A DNA stretch of 64,000 bases from Sva-07 sp963707515 (GTDB lineage: Bacteria > Actinomycetota > Acidimicrobiia > Acidimicrobiales > Ilumatobacteraceae): contig CAVPQI010000001.1 in NCBI GenBank assembly GCA_963707515.1, forward strand, positions 1,922,001 through 1,986,000, in the 5' to 3' direction. Under the pieces are notes generated by a model. The model was not told where the DNA came from, made no database searches, and was given only the letters and a program-made list of their open reading frames with translations. The position numbers and the translations under genes were made by a program. Positions 50,999 to 60,653 of the stretch are shown piece by piece. Numbering within the stretch: the stretch's first letter is position 1; each line of letters begins with the position of its first letter.

Positions 50999-53916
50999 GC
51001 CTCGACCTCCTGCTCCACGGCTTGATCGGGGCCGAGGACCTCACCCGGATCGGTGGTGTCGTCGGGATCGGCGACGTCGTCACCGAACGCCTCGTAGGCC
51101 ATCAGCACCAGGCCGATCACGACCAGGTAGACGCCGATGTCGAAGGGCAGCGCCGACGTCACCTTGAGCGTCCCGAGGAGCGGCAGGTCGCGCTGGAACG
51201 AACCGTGCTCGAGGACCGAGTTGCCGCTGAGCATCGGCACGATCGCCGTCACGGTCGAGATCGCCAGTCCACCACCGAGGATCTCCCACGGCCGGACGCG
51301 GAACGTCGCCCGGACGGCGCTGGTTCCGCCGGAGATGTAGCGCAAGCTGATCGCCGCCCCCGCCGTCAGGCCGCCGACGAACCCGCCTCCGGGCTGGTTG
51401 TGGCCGGCGAAGAGGAAGTAGATCGACAACACCATGATGCTCGGGAAGAGCAGGCGCGACGACGCGTCGAGAACCGGGATGCGGGCGAAGCGCGTCCCGT
51501 CGCCGGGTGCGAGGACCGTCGGGGTCTCGTCGGCGTTGTTCCCCGGCTCGGCCACGGAGTCCTCGACCACCGCCTCGTCGTCGGCACTCGTCGTGCTCGC
51601 CGAATCCGGACGTCGCGAGGAGCGGGCGAGGGCGACGGCGCCGAGGGCGGCGACCACGAGCACGGTGATCTCGCCGAGCGTGTCGACACCACGGAAGTCG
51701 ACGAGGATCACGTTGACGACGTTGTAGCCCTCGCCGTCGGACACGGAGCGTTCGAGCATCTCGGCGGAGATCGGCGGATCCGGGACGTCCTCGCGTGCGC
51801 CGGTGGCGGCGATCGTGAACACGAACGCACTCACCCCGACGGCGGTCGCGGCGATGAGCCGGATCGGCAGGGCGATCACGGGCGCCTGACGATCCGTGAA
51901 CCGCCGGGGGAGGAAACGCAGCACGAGCACGAACAGCACCGTCGCCAACGTCTCGATGGCGAACTGGGTGAGCGCGAGGTCGGGGGCGCCCTGGACGACG
52001 TAGAACGCCGCCATGCCGTAGCCGACCGCACTCAGCAGGAGCGCCGCGGCGATGCGGCGCCGCAGGATCGTCGCCCCGATCGCCCCGACGACGATCACGG
52101 CGGCGATCGGGACGTGGATCGGCGTGTCGCTCCACGATGGCCAGGAGTCGATCGACGCCAGTGCAGGGGCGAGCGGCGCCAGCGCGGCCACGCCGAGGAC
52201 GACCATCAGGTAGATCGGCAAGGAGCCGTTCTGGACGATGCTGGTGAGACGGCCGGCCACGCGGAGCATGCCCCGGAGTGCGGCCCAGAACGCCCGGTCC
52301 TGCGACGGTCCGGCGACGATCGTCGAGATCCGACGCTGCACCGCACCGACGCCGGCGCTCATGGCGACCAGCCCCAGCCCGCTGGCGATGATGACCACCG
52401 ACAGCAACAACGCCGTGTTGAACCCCGCCCACAGCACCACGGCGTGTGGGTGCGACGCCGGGTAGAGCACTTCCGTGGCCGTCACGACGAGGCGGTCGAT
52501 GATCACCGGCGCGACGCCGAGCAGCAACGACAGCGCGGCGAGCACGGCAGCGGGGGCGACGAAGGCGAGCGATGGGGCCGGGGCCGATCGCGCCGCCTCT
52601 GGCTCGGTGCCATCGCGAACGAGGTGGCCCAGCAGGCCGAGGACGTACCGACCGGAGTAGGCAACGGTGAGGATCGAGCCGACGATGATGCCGATGAGCA
52701 TCAGCGTCCCCGCCACCCCGTCGGCGCCGAGCGCTGCGTCGAGCGCCTTCTCCTTGGCGATGAACCCGAGCAACGGCGGGATGCCCGCCATCGACGCCGC
52801 AGCCAGGATGCCGACCACGATCACCGGTCGCCACGAGCGGCCGAAACCGCCGAGCCGGCGCACGTCGCGGGTGCCGCTCTGGTGGTCGACGATGCCGACG
52901 ACCATGAACAACGCCGCCTTGAACGCGGCATGGGCGAGCAGCAACACCACGCCCGCCTGGGCGAGGTCGTAGGCGCCGAACCCGAACAGCATGACGAGGA
53001 AGCCGAGCTGACTGACCGTGCCGTAGGCGAGGAGCAGCTTGAGGTCGTGCTGACGCATCGCCCGCCAGCCGCCGTTGAGCATCGTCACCGCGCCGACGAC
53101 GACGATCGTCCAGCGCCACGGTCCGACGAGGGCAAAGATCGGCGCCAGGCGGGCGATCAGGTACACGCCGGCCTTGACCATCGTCGCCGCGTGCAGATAG
53201 GTGCTGATCGGGGTCGGGGCGACCATCGCCCCGGGCAGCCAGCTCGAGAACGGGAACTGCGCCGACTTCGTGAACGCCCCGACGAGCGCCAGCATCACCC
53301 CGACGGTGACGGTGGTGCCCGACGGTGGGTCGAGTGCCAGCTCGCTGATGCGATAGGTGCCGGCAGCCTGCCCGATGAGGACGAACCCGGCGAGCATCGT
53401 CAGCCCGCCGATGCCGGTGATCAGGATCGCCGACAGCGCGGCGTCACGAGCGCGGGGGCTGCGGTCGTCGTTGCCGATCAGCAGGTACGACGTGATCGAC
53501 GTCAACTCCCAGAACACGAACAGCGACATCAGCTGGTCGGTCAGCACGACCCCGAGCATCGACCCGGCGAACAGCGTCACCAGGCCGGCGAGGCGACCGA
53601 TGCCGGGCTTACGGTGGGAGAAGTAGGAGAAGGCGTAGGCGCACACGAGTACGCCGACCCCCGACACCAACAGCACCATCACGGCGCCGAACGCATCGAG
53701 CCGGAAGTCGAACGCCAAGCCGAGTTCGGGGACCCAGGAGAACGACTGGGTGGCCTCGTCGCCGTCGAGCACACCCGGCAGGCGCGTCGCCAGCCACAAC
53801 AGCACGGCGACCGGCGGGAGGGCCGCCAGCAGGAACCCTCGCCGGCCCAACCGGTCGCCGAAGGCGACGACGCCGATGCCGACGAGGAGATGGAGGGCGA
53901 GGAGAAGGACGATCAC
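50995..53916 (-). CDS. mnhA: Na+/H+ antiporter subunit A fused to subunit B (Mrp/Mnh)
   Basis: The 973-residue protein carries a NuoL-like MnhA core (SLFVFWELTSITSYLLIG, AQFPFSSWLPGAMVAPTPIS, LKLLLAYGTVSQLGFL), a DUF4040-type region (FYVVQGAPDLALTQFAIET) and a C-terminal MnhB domain (FPSIMVLSIYFLFAGHNQPG, GGFVGGLTAGAAI). Fused A-B is common in actinobacteria. GTG at 53916 gives MIVLLLALHLLVG as a natural membrane start, without a clear ribosome site; the open frame continues to 54033. This is the first gene of the operon. Confidence 0.93.
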   Translation of the reverse strand: MIVLLLALHLLVGIGVVAFGDRLGRRGFLLAALPPVAVLLWLATRLPGVLDGDEATQSFSWVPELGLAFDFRLDAFGAVMVLLVSGVGVLVCAYAFSYFSHRKPGIGRLAGLVTLFAGSMLGVVLTDQLMSLFVFWELTSITSYLLIGNDDRSPRARDAALSAILITGIGGLTMLAGFVLIGQAAGTYRISELALDPPSGTTVTVGVMLALVGAFTKSAQFPFSSWLPGAMVAPTPISTYLHAATMVKAGVYLIARLAPIFALVGPWRWTIVVVGAVTMLNGGWRAMRQHDLKLLLAYGTVSQLGFLVMLFGFGAYDLAQAGVVLLLAHAAFKAALFMVVGIVDHQSGTRDVRRLGGFGRSWRPVIVVGILAAASMAGIPPLLGFIAKEKALDAALGADGVAGTLMLIGIIVGSILTVAYSGRYVLGLLGHLVRDGTEPEAARSAPAPSLAFVAPAAVLAALSLLLGVAPVIIDRLVVTATEVLYPASHPHAVVLWAGFNTALLLSVVIIASGLGLVAMSAGVGAVQRRISTIVAGPSQDRAFWAALRGMLRVAGRLTSIVQNGSLPIYLMVVLGVAALAPLAPALASIDSWPSWSDTPIHVPIAAVIVVGAIGATILRRRIAAALLLSAVGYGMAAFYVVQGAPDLALTQFAIETLATVLFVLVLRFLPRRFTDRQAPVIALPIRLIAATAVGVSAFVFTIAATGAREDVPDPPISAEMLERSVSDGEGYNVVNVILVDFRGVDTLGEITVLVVAALGAVALARSSRRPDSASTTSADDEAVVEDSVAEPGNNADETPTVLAPGDGTRFARIPVLDASSRLLFPSIMVLSIYFLFAGHNQPGGGFVGGLTAGAAISLRYISGGTSAVRATFRVRPWEILGGGLAISTVTAIVPMLSGNSVLEHGSFQRDLPLLGTLKVTSALPFDIGVYLVVIGLVLMAYEAFGDDVADPDDTTDPGEVLGPDQAVEQEVEA

Positions 53917-53980
53917 AGGAGTCTTGCCGACCCCGATCGGCCGGCGCACAGGCTGTCGCCCGCAGGGTAGAGGGAGCTGC

Positions 53981-54022
53981 GCGCAACCGTTCGTCCGTGT
54001 CGCGATGTTCACACGGTTGCGC
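53981..54022. terminator. Hairpin between the acyl-CoA ligase and mnh operon
   Basis: GCGCAACCGT (53981-53990) pairs perfectly with ACGGTTGCGC (54013-54022). It sits just past the acyl-CoA ligase stop and before mnhA, both leftward, so it may stop read-through into the antiporter operon. The loop is long (22 bases). Confidence 0.5.
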
Positions 54023-54051
54023 GGTGACGCCAACCGCCATCAGCGGGGTTC

Positions 54052-55509
54052 TCAGCCGAGACGGGCGGCGCGGAGCTCGCTGCGACGCACCTTGCCGGCA
54101 TCGTCGCGCAGCGGCTGGTCGACGAACTCGACCGTGCGCGGCACCTTGTAGCGCGCCAGCCGCTCGGCGACGAACGTCAGCAGCTCATCGGCGGCGACGT
54201 CGGCGTCACGAGCCTCGACGATGGCGTGCACGGTGTGGCCACGATCCTCGTCGGGGAGCCCGATCACCGCGCACGAGTGGACCGCCGGATGTTCGTTGAG
54301 CACCGCTTCGATCTCGGCGGGGTAGATGTTGGCGCCGCCCGACAGGATCATGTCCTGGACGCGGTCGCCGAGATAGAGGTAGCCGTCCTCGTCGAACCAG
54401 CCCATGTCGCCGAGCGACTCCCAGCCGCCGTCGAGCGTCTTGGCGTCCGCACCGACATAGCGGTAGGTCGGGACGTCGCGGCCGCTGCGCATCCACACCT
54501 CACCTTCCTCACCGGGCGGCAGCTCGTTGCCGTCGGCGTCGCAGACCTTCATCTCGCCGGCGCTGACACGACCGACCGAGCCGCGGTGAGCGAGCCACTC
54601 GGTGCCGGTGATGATGCACACCGCCTGGCCCTCGGTGCCGGCGTAGAGCTCGAAGATCCGTTCCGGGCCGAGCCAGTCGATCCAGGCCTCCTTCAGCCAT
54701 GGCGGGCACGGCTCGGCGAGGTGCCAGACCACGCGCAGCGACGACAGGTCGTAGCCGAGGCGCACGTCGTCGTCGAGGCGCAGGATGCGCTTCATCATCG
54801 TCGGCACGAGGTAGACGACGTCGACGCGGTGGCGTTCGATCGATGCCAGCATCTCTTCGGCGTCGAAGCGTTCCAGCACGACGACGTGGTTGCCCTGCAG
54901 CAGCGCCTGGCACGACCACACCGCGGGACCGTTGTGGTAGAGCGGCCCCGGCACGAGCATGCAGCCGTCGGGCAGCGTGCCGAGTGGCCCCGGTGCCTCG
55001 GTCTCGAGCGTCGCCGGGTCGCCCGAGACGATCAGCTTGGGGCGGCCGGTCGAGCCACCCGACGTCGGCGCCTTCCAGGCCGGCGAGACGGCGTCGGGCA
55101 AGGGGTCGTCGGTGAACTGCGGACCGGGCTCGTGACCGAGGGGGAGATGGACGATGTCGTCGGACAGGTGGGCGAACGCCGAGTCGGGTGCCCCGAGGAC
55201 GACCGTCGAACCGGCGAGCTCGACGATCGCCGCGAGCTCCGGCCCGGGCAGCTTCGCCGACACCGGCTGGGGCACCGCGCCGAGCTTCCAACAGGCGACG
55301 TAGGCGACGAACCAGTCGATCGAGTTGGGGAGCGCGACCGTCACGAACGACCCGTGGGTGACACCGATCGCCTGCAGCTCGCGTGCCAGCCGGGTCGAGC
55401 GCGACTCCAGTTCGGCGCGGGTCAGCGAGCGGCCGGCGCACGTCACCGCCGGTGCGTCGGGGCGCTCGGCGGCGAGGGCGGCGAGTCGGGCGGGAAACGA
55501 GACGATCAC
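54052..55509 (-). CDS. AMP-binding acyl-CoA ligase
   Basis: The 485-residue protein is of the adenylate-forming family. Visible motifs: the P-loop PTSGGSTGRPKLI, YAGTEGQAV (A5), DGGWESLGDMGWFDEDGYLY (A7) and the hinge and lysine region DMILSGGANIYPAEIE with KVRRSELR near the end. Such enzymes activate fatty or aromatic acids. GTG at 55509 has AGGAG upstream. Acyl-CoA dehydrogenase and thiolase genes a few kb away suggest acyl degradation, but the substrate is not clear. Confidence 0.86.
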   Translation of the reverse strand: MIVSFPARLAALAAERPDAPAVTCAGRSLTRAELESRSTRLARELQAIGVTHGSFVTVALPNSIDWFVAYVACWKLGAVPQPVSAKLPGPELAAIVELAGSTVVLGAPDSAFAHLSDDIVHLPLGHEPGPQFTDDPLPDAVSPAWKAPTSGGSTGRPKLIVSGDPATLETEAPGPLGTLPDGCMLVPGPLYHNGPAVWSCQALLQGNHVVVLERFDAEEMLASIERHRVDVVYLVPTMMKRILRLDDDVRLGYDLSSLRVVWHLAEPCPPWLKEAWIDWLGPERIFELYAGTEGQAVCIITGTEWLAHRGSVGRVSAGEMKVCDADGNELPPGEEGEVWMRSGRDVPTYRYVGADAKTLDGGWESLGDMGWFDEDGYLYLGDRVQDMILSGGANIYPAEIEAVLNEHPAVHSCAVIGLPDEDRGHTVHAIVEARDADVAADELLTFVAERLARYKVPRTVEFVDQPLRDDAGKVRRSELRAARLG

Positions 55510-55556
55510 GGGGGCTCCTCTGTCGCCCGCGGGCGACGGTCGGTGGTCACGGTAGA

Positions 55557-56963
55557 TCAGGAACCGAGCGGAGCCGCGGCCGGAGCTGTCGGCAGGTCGT
55601 GTGTCCGGGTGCGCGGCAGCCGCCGCGACACGCCGACGCCCAGCGCCGCCGCAGCGATCGGCACGATCAACGCCACCGCCACGGCGCTTCCCGCCGCCCA
55701 ACCGATCTCGTCGCCGAACGTCACCAGGGCACCGACGGTGCCCGAGCCGACGGCGATGCCGAGGTTGTCGGTCAGCTGCAGCGCCGACGTCGTCGAGCCG
55801 ACGTGGCGCTCGTCGACGCTGCGCAACGCCAGTTGCGCATGCGCCGAGTAGGCGAGCCCCATCCCCAGTCCGCTCGCCGCGGCGCCGACGTGGATCGTCC
55901 AGAACGGCAGGGCGTCGGGGATCGAGCCGGCGGCGACGATGGCGATGCCGGCGAGCAGAATCGCGTACCCGGTGCGCACGAAGCGGGCCTCGCCGAGCCG
56001 TCCGATCCACCGGTCCTGGATCCACGTGCCGGCCGTCCACGACACGGTCGCCACCGTCACGGCGACGCTCCCGGCCAGCGAGGAGCGGCCGCGGCCATTG
56101 GTCAGGGCGAACGGGACGAAGGCATCGGTGGCGAAGAAGGCAAACGTCAGGATCCCGCGCGAGGCGATCACCGCGGGCAGACCGGCGGCGGCGTGCAACG
56201 TGCCGGGTGGCGTCAGCCGGCGCAGCGGGCCGATGCCGACGAGCAGCCCGCCGGCGATCAGTGGGGCCGTCGCCCAGCGCTCGGCGGTGAACGCGGCGAC
56301 GACCAGCGCCGCGCCCGTGGCGATGCGGACCGCTTCGACCAGCCGGATGCGCAGGAAGCGGACGGGTCCGGTGGCCGCCTGGGCGACTGGCCCGAGCCGC
56401 ATCATCGCCGGCACGACCATCGCCCCGGCGACGGCGACGAACGGGATCAGGCCGAGGAAGACGATGCGCCAGCCGACGCCTTCGGCGATGCGCTCGGCGA
56501 GCACCGGGCCGACGAGGCCGGGCACGACCCACGCCGTCGACATGATGGCGAACATCCGCGGTCGTTCGGTCACGGAGAAGGCGCGGCCGATCGCGATATA
56601 GCCGATTGCCGGCACGACGCCGGCCCCGAAACCCTGGACGAAGCGCCCGGCAACGAGCACCGGCATGCTCGGCGCCAGTCCGCCGACGACGAGGCCGACG
56701 GCGAACAGCACGAGTCCGAAGACGTACGGCCGGGCCGCTCCGTGACGGTCGGCCTGGTCGCCGGCGAAGACGATGCCGATCAGCGTGCCGAGGAAGAAGG
56801 CGGTGGTGACCCAGCCGTACCACGCCAGCCCGCCGAGGTCGGCTTCGATCTCGGGCAGGATCGTCGTGACCGCCAGCGACTCGAAGGCGACGAGCGTGAT
56901 GACGGCGACCAGCCCGACGCGCAAGGAGCGCCGGTTCGTGGTGGTGAATGCCTCGTCGGACAT
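55557..56963 (-). CDS. MFS transporter
   Basis: The 468-residue protein has about 14 membrane segments and MFS marks: FAGDQADRHGAARPYVFG (motif A-like), VAGRFVQGFGAGVVPAIGYI, and the conserved start SLAVTTILPEIEADLGGLAWYGWV of drug-exporter-like proteins. The substrate is unknown. It lies 47 bases before the acyl-CoA ligase on the same strand, so they may be one transcript. A strong hairpin is upstream. Confidence 0.83.
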   Translation of the reverse strand: MSDEAFTTTNRRSLRVGLVAVITLVAFESLAVTTILPEIEADLGGLAWYGWVTTAFFLGTLIGIVFAGDQADRHGAARPYVFGLVLFAVGLVVGGLAPSMPVLVAGRFVQGFGAGVVPAIGYIAIGRAFSVTERPRMFAIMSTAWVVPGLVGPVLAERIAEGVGWRIVFLGLIPFVAVAGAMVVPAMMRLGPVAQAATGPVRFLRIRLVEAVRIATGAALVVAAFTAERWATAPLIAGGLLVGIGPLRRLTPPGTLHAAAGLPAVIASRGILTFAFFATDAFVPFALTNGRGRSSLAGSVAVTVATVSWTAGTWIQDRWIGRLGEARFVRTGYAILLAGIAIVAAGSIPDALPFWTIHVGAAASGLGMGLAYSAHAQLALRSVDERHVGSTTSALQLTDNLGIAVGSGTVGALVTFGDEIGWAAGSAVAVALIVPIAAAALGVGVSRRLPRTRTHDLPTAPAAAPLGS

Positions 56964-57015
56964 CGCGGCGACCGTAGAACCTCAACCCGGCGTGAAGTCA
57001 AGCCCTGGCAGGACT

Positions 57016-57060
57016 CGAGTAAGGAACGGTTGGGGACGGGCCCCAACCGTTCCTTACTCG
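57016..57060. terminator. Perfect 20-base-stem hairpin upstream of the MFS gene
   Basis: The arm at 57016-57035 (ending AACGGTTGGGG) is the exact reverse complement of 57041-57060, with a five-base loop ACGGG. It is 16 bases past the stop of the leftward gene at 57077 and 53 bases upstream of the MFS start. The core resembles the hairpin at 1747-1781. Confidence 0.7.
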
Positions 57061-57076
57061 AACATTCGAGAGCCGG

Positions 57077-57565
57077 TCAGAGCGTTGCCGTCGCCGCCGG
57101 CGGCGGATCCGGATCGGTGCGCGTCACCACCGGCTCGCGGTCGCGCTCGAGCGCCAACTGGTTCTTGGCCAACGCCATGAACGCCACGCCGGCAAGCACG
57201 AAGAGGATTCCGAGGCCGACGACGAGCGCGGCGACACCGAAGGCGACGACGGACGTGAACAGCGAGGCTCGCAGGAACGACGACGTCATCACCGTCTCGC
57301 GGCGCGGGTCATCCTGCTCCAGCTGGGCGTAGGTCTTCCCGTCGGCGATCTCGCTGGCGTGCTTCTTGATCACGGTCGCCTCCGAGTACGCCGTGAACGG
57401 TCCTTCGACGGGTTCGCCGGCGAAGTTCGTGGCATCGTCGGAGACGGTGATCTTCTCGTCGGCCAGCTCGCGGTGGACGATGTAATAGGTGACCGACCCG
57501 GCGACGATCAAGATGCCGCCGGCGACGATCATGATGATCGCCACGATCCGTGGAACCTTCGACAT
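57077..57565 (-). CDS. Small two-helix membrane protein of actinobacterial type
   Basis: The 162-residue protein has two hydrophobic segments (about residues 7-29 and 102-133) separated by a polar extracytoplasmic region with KKHASEIADGKTYAQLE. Similar proteins are common in actinobacteria and are often labelled 'aromatic ring-opening dioxygenase LigA' by mistake; I see no dioxygenase feature. GGAGGCACC precedes the ATG. Function unknown. Confidence 0.7.
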   Translation of the reverse strand: MSKVPRIVAIIMIVAGGILIVAGSVTYYIVHRELADEKITVSDDATNFAGEPVEGPFTAYSEATVIKKHASEIADGKTYAQLEQDDPRRETVMTSSFLRASLFTSVVAFGVAALVVGLGILFVLAGVAFMALAKNQLALERDREPVVTRTDPDPPPAATATL

Positions 57566-57633
57566 GGTGCCTCCTCGAGTTGATCGCCCGACGAAACCCT
57601 ACTCAGTGGGTTGCTCGGCGCCGGACAGGCCGG

Positions 57634-58038
57634 TCAGCGGCGTTCGATGCGGAACGCGGGGATCAGGCGCGGGGCGGCCTTGGTGACATATTCAGCGAAT
57701 ACCGGATTGATCGCCGCCTGCTCCTGCAGTTTGGCCTGGCCAGCGTCGTCGGGAAGCTCGGTGAGCGTCGCCTCGAACGTCTCGGTGCCCTTCTCCACGG
57801 TGATGTCCGGGTTGGCCTTGAGATTGTGGTACCAGTCCGGGTGCTTGGGGGCGCCGGCGTAGGAGGCGAAGACGTACAGCTCGTCGCCCTGCTCGAGCGC
57901 CACCAGCGGGATCTCACGCAGCTGGCCGGTCTTGGCGCCGATCGTGTGGAGGATGACCACCGGAGCATCACCGAACGCGGCGACCTTGCCGCCGTTGGCA
58001 CGGAATTCTTCGATGATGGCCTGGTTCCAGTCGCTCAT
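57634..58038 (-). CDS. Deazaflavin-dependent nitroreductase family protein (Ddn-like)
   Basis: The 134-residue protein has the signature HTIGAKTGQLREIPLVALEQ and ASYAGAPKHPDWYHNLKANP, typical of F420-dependent Ddn proteins. It is the second family member in the window, and shorter than the one at 21989. The start DWNQAIIEEFRANGGKV is the usual short lead. The role is probably reduction of quinones or similar compounds using F420. Confidence 0.87.
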   Translation of the reverse strand: MSDWNQAIIEEFRANGGKVAAFGDAPVVILHTIGAKTGQLREIPLVALEQGDELYVFASYAGAPKHPDWYHNLKANPDITVEKGTETFEATLTELPDDAGQAKLQEQAAINPVFAEYVTKAAPRLIPAFRIERR

Positions 58039-58071
58039 ATCCGCCGCACGATACTGCTTGCGACGGCAAGC

Positions 58072-58347
58072 TCATCCAACGCCGTCGAACCTCCGCTCGA
58101 ACACGAACTCGTACTCGAGGTAGGCGTTCTGGTGCTCCTCGCCAGGAGCGGGCGGCACGAGCTGTGACGACTGCAGCAGACACCAGCCGTCGACCAGTGC
58201 GGCGACGCCATCGGCGTACGGCGGCGACACGGCCGGGAGTGACGGCCCCGATCCCGCGGTGCCGTCGTGGAACGCCCAGCCGACGGTGCCCGAGTCGAGG
58301 CTCGAGCCGTTGGCCCACAGGTAGAGGATCTGCTGACGCTCGCTCAC
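58072..58347 (-). CDS. Hypothetical protein coupled to a PhyH-type dioxygenase
   Basis: A 91-residue protein, not recognised. The sequence has SERQQILYLWANGSSLDSG, GWCLLQSSQLVPPAPGEEH and LEYEFVFERRFDGVG; it looks like a small soluble alpha/beta protein. The ATG at 58347 overlaps the stop of the upstream dioxygenase gene (ATGA), so it is made together with that enzyme. Confidence 0.6.
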   Translation of the reverse strand: MSERQQILYLWANGSSLDSGTVGWAFHDGTAGSGPSLPAVSPPYADGVAALVDGWCLLQSSQLVPPAPGEEHQNAYLEYEFVFERRFDGVG

Positions 58348-59267
58348 GGCGCCACCGCATCGGCGACGAGGGCGGCTCGCCCTTCCAGCCTGGTCAGGTA
58401 GTGATCGACGTCGTAGGCGTCGTCACCGGTGAGGTAGCGCCACAGCCGGGCGCGTTGGACCTGCTCGTTGCGATAGTCGGTGAGGCTCATCCACGGCTGC
58501 ATGCTGCGGAAGACCTGGCCGACCGAGTCGGGCATCGTGCGGGCGAAGATGTGGTCGGACGGCGGGTTCTGGAGCTCGTCGAGGTCACTCGTGTTCCACA
58601 GCTGGACCTGTGGCACCCGCGGGTTGAGGCGCACCTTGTGCATCCACCGGTCGCCGCCGCCCGGGTTCGGCTGGCCGGCGTGCCAGAGCCCGTGATGGAA
58701 CACGACGACGGTTCCCGCCGGGCCGGCGAACTGCTGCTCACCGGCGATGTGGTGGTACCGGTCGAGGCCGGACGAGCGGACCCGCCGGAGGTGGGTGCCG
58801 GGCACGAAACGGGTGCCGCCCTCGCCGGGCGCCACGTCGTGCGGATACCAGAACAGCTGGACGTCGAACGTCGGGTCGACGGAATCGGTGATGGCATCGA
58901 CGTGCAGCGGTTGCAGGTACGTCGACCCGGGACGGATGTGATGCGTCCAGTCGTGGTCGAACAACGGGTCGGGCCCGACGAACGACTCGATGATCCCCTG
59001 GACCTGGGGCAGTCGCAGGTAGGCGCCGATCGCGGACGGCGCCGGGTAGCACGCCGACAGCGGCGTGCCGGTGTGCGGTGGCTTCATGCCGTCCGACGAC
59101 AGGCGGTCGCGTTCGAGCTGACGCATCTCCTCGATCGCCGCCTCGTTGATGTCCGCCGGCACGATCGCCTCGAAGCGGATGCATCCGTTGGCGACGAACT
59201 CGGCCATCTGCCGCGTCGTCAGTCGATGATCGATGCCGTCGCCGGCTGCAGTCCCCGTCAACCCCAT
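58344..59267 (-). CDS. Phytanoyl-CoA dioxygenase (PhyH) family protein
   Basis: The 307-residue protein has the Fe(II)/2-oxoglutarate facial triad: H122 and D124 in LQPLHVDAITD and H196 in VFHHGLWHAGQ, plus GTRFVPGTHLRRV. PhyH-type enzymes hydroxylate lipid or natural-product substrates. ATG at 59267 is chosen because the open frame further up runs into a hairpin at 59312. The small coupled gene follows. The substrate is unknown. Confidence 0.8.
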   Translation of the reverse strand: MGLTGTAAGDGIDHRLTTRQMAEFVANGCIRFEAIVPADINEAAIEEMRQLERDRLSSDGMKPPHTGTPLSACYPAPSAIGAYLRLPQVQGIIESFVGPDPLFDHDWTHHIRPGSTYLQPLHVDAITDSVDPTFDVQLFWYPHDVAPGEGGTRFVPGTHLRRVRSSGLDRYHHIAGEQQFAGPAGTVVVFHHGLWHAGQPNPGGGDRWMHKVRLNPRVPQVQLWNTSDLDELQNPPSDHIFARTMPDSVGQVFRSMQPWMSLTDYRNEQVQRARLWRYLTGDDAYDVDHYLTRLEGRAALVADAVAP

Positions 59268-59311
59268 GGGGAAAGTCGTAGTCGCGACGGACCACCGCGG
59301 ACGAACCGTTC

Positions 59312-59352
59312 TCGTGATCTCGTACGGCAATAGTTGCCGTACGAGATCACGA
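59312..59352. terminator. Perfect 19-base-stem hairpin after the acyl-CoA dehydrogenase gene
   Basis: The arm TCGTGATCTCGTACGGCAA (59312-59330) is perfectly complementary to 59334-59352, leaving a three-base loop TAG. It lies 8 bases past the acyl-CoA dehydrogenase stop, on the leftward strand, and is likely its terminator, separating it from the PhyH gene. Confidence 0.75.
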
Positions 59353-59360
59353 AAAGCCGG

Positions 59361-60599
59361 TCAGGACGTCTGGGTGCCGACCTTCAGGTCGCGGAACGGC
59401 ACGCCCCGGTCGACCGCCGGTTCGCGCGGCAGGCCGAGCACGCGGTCGCCGATGATGTTGCGCTGGATCTCGTCGGTGCCGCCGGCGATGCTCGACTGGA
59501 AGCTGTTGAGCACGATGCGCTGCAGTTCGGCACCGTCGGGATCAGACGGGTCCCAGGCGACCGAGCCGGGGCCGGCGAACTCGAGCGCCATCTCGCGCAC
59601 TCGCCAGGCGATGTTCGATCCGAACAGTTTGCCGAGCGAGCCGCCCGGGCCGGGGGTCTTGCCCGCCTTCAACTCGTCGCGGGTCTTCATCGCCACCAGT
59701 GACTTGGTGGTCTCCATCGACCAGATCTGCATCAGCTGGTCACGCACCACGGGGTCGTTGATCTTGCCGGTCGCCTCGGCGGCCTTGCGCAGCAGCTTGA
59801 AGTTGGCCTGGTTGATCTTGCCGGCGCCTGCTCCGCCGATGGCGACACGCTCGTACATCAGCATCGCCGTGGCCAGGTTCCAGCCGTTGTTGAGATCGCC
59901 GACGAGCCAGTCCTTGGGGATCCGCACGTCGGTGAAGAACACCTCGTTGAAGTGCGAGCCGCCGTCGATCTGGTGGATCGGGCGGATCTCGACGCCGGGC
60001 GCCTTCATGTCGAGAATGAACATCGAGATGCCGGCGTGCTTGACCTGGTCGGGGTCGGTGCGGGCGACGCACAGGCCGTAGTCGGACTTGTGGGCGAGCG
60101 TCGTCCACACCTTCTGGCCGTTGATGACCCATTCGTCGCCGTCGAGCTCGGCCTTGGTCTGCAAGCTGGCGACGTCGGAACCGGCGCCGGGCTCGGAGAA
60201 CATCTGACACCACATCGTGCGGCCGGCGATGTTGTCGGCGAGGAAGCGCTGCTTCTGCTCGCTCGTGCCGTACTCGGCGAGCATCGGCATGCACATGCCG
60301 TGGGAGATGATGAACTCGCTGTCGGGCATGGGGTAGCCGCCCTTGACCTCGCGCCAGATCTTCTCGTGGGCGAGCGTCTTGCCGCCCCCGCCGAACTCGG
60401 ACGGGATCGGCAGGCCGGCGAGCCCGGCGTCAGCGGCGGCGGCGAGGAACGCCTTCTGCTGCTCGATCGTCGGGTTGGGGCCGGGGCTGTTGGCCTCCAT
60501 GAAGTCCACGCAGTACTGGCGGAACTCGGCCGCCTCAGCCTCGGTGAGGCCGGTCTGGGTGCCGGGTTGGGTGACGGTGTCGTCGGCGATGGTGGTCAC
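59361..60599 (-). CDS. Acyl-CoA dehydrogenase
   Basis: The 412-residue flavoenzyme has the family marks MWCQMFSEPGAGSDVASL, EWVINGQKVWTTLA, SHFNEVFFTDVRIP and the ending SSIAGGTDEIQRNIIGDRVL. It oxidises an acyl-CoA to the 2-enoyl form. GTG at 60599 is preceded by GAGAGGAC; the open frame upstream is not supported. It is divergent from a marR gene with a palindrome between them, so it is probably MarR-controlled. Confidence 0.9.
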   Translation of the reverse strand: MTTIADDTVTQPGTQTGLTEAEAAEFRQYCVDFMEANSPGPNPTIEQQKAFLAAAADAGLAGLPIPSEFGGGGKTLAHEKIWREVKGGYPMPDSEFIISHGMCMPMLAEYGTSEQKQRFLADNIAGRTMWCQMFSEPGAGSDVASLQTKAELDGDEWVINGQKVWTTLAHKSDYGLCVARTDPDQVKHAGISMFILDMKAPGVEIRPIHQIDGGSHFNEVFFTDVRIPKDWLVGDLNNGWNLATAMLMYERVAIGGAGAGKINQANFKLLRKAAEATGKINDPVVRDQLMQIWSMETTKSLVAMKTRDELKAGKTPGPGGSLGKLFGSNIAWRVREMALEFAGPGSVAWDPSDPDGAELQRIVLNSFQSSIAGGTDEIQRNIIGDRVLGLPREPAVDRGVPFRDLKVGTQTS

Positions 60600-60653
60600 G
60601 TCGTCCTCTCGATGTTCGAGTCGTGCGCATTCGGGACGTTCCCGATCTGCAAC

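Noticed and set aside
54052..56985. 977-codon leftward frame covering the acyl-CoA ligase and the MFS gene
   Set aside because: Only the part from GTG 55509 is the ligase; the rest is out of frame with the genuine MFS protein.
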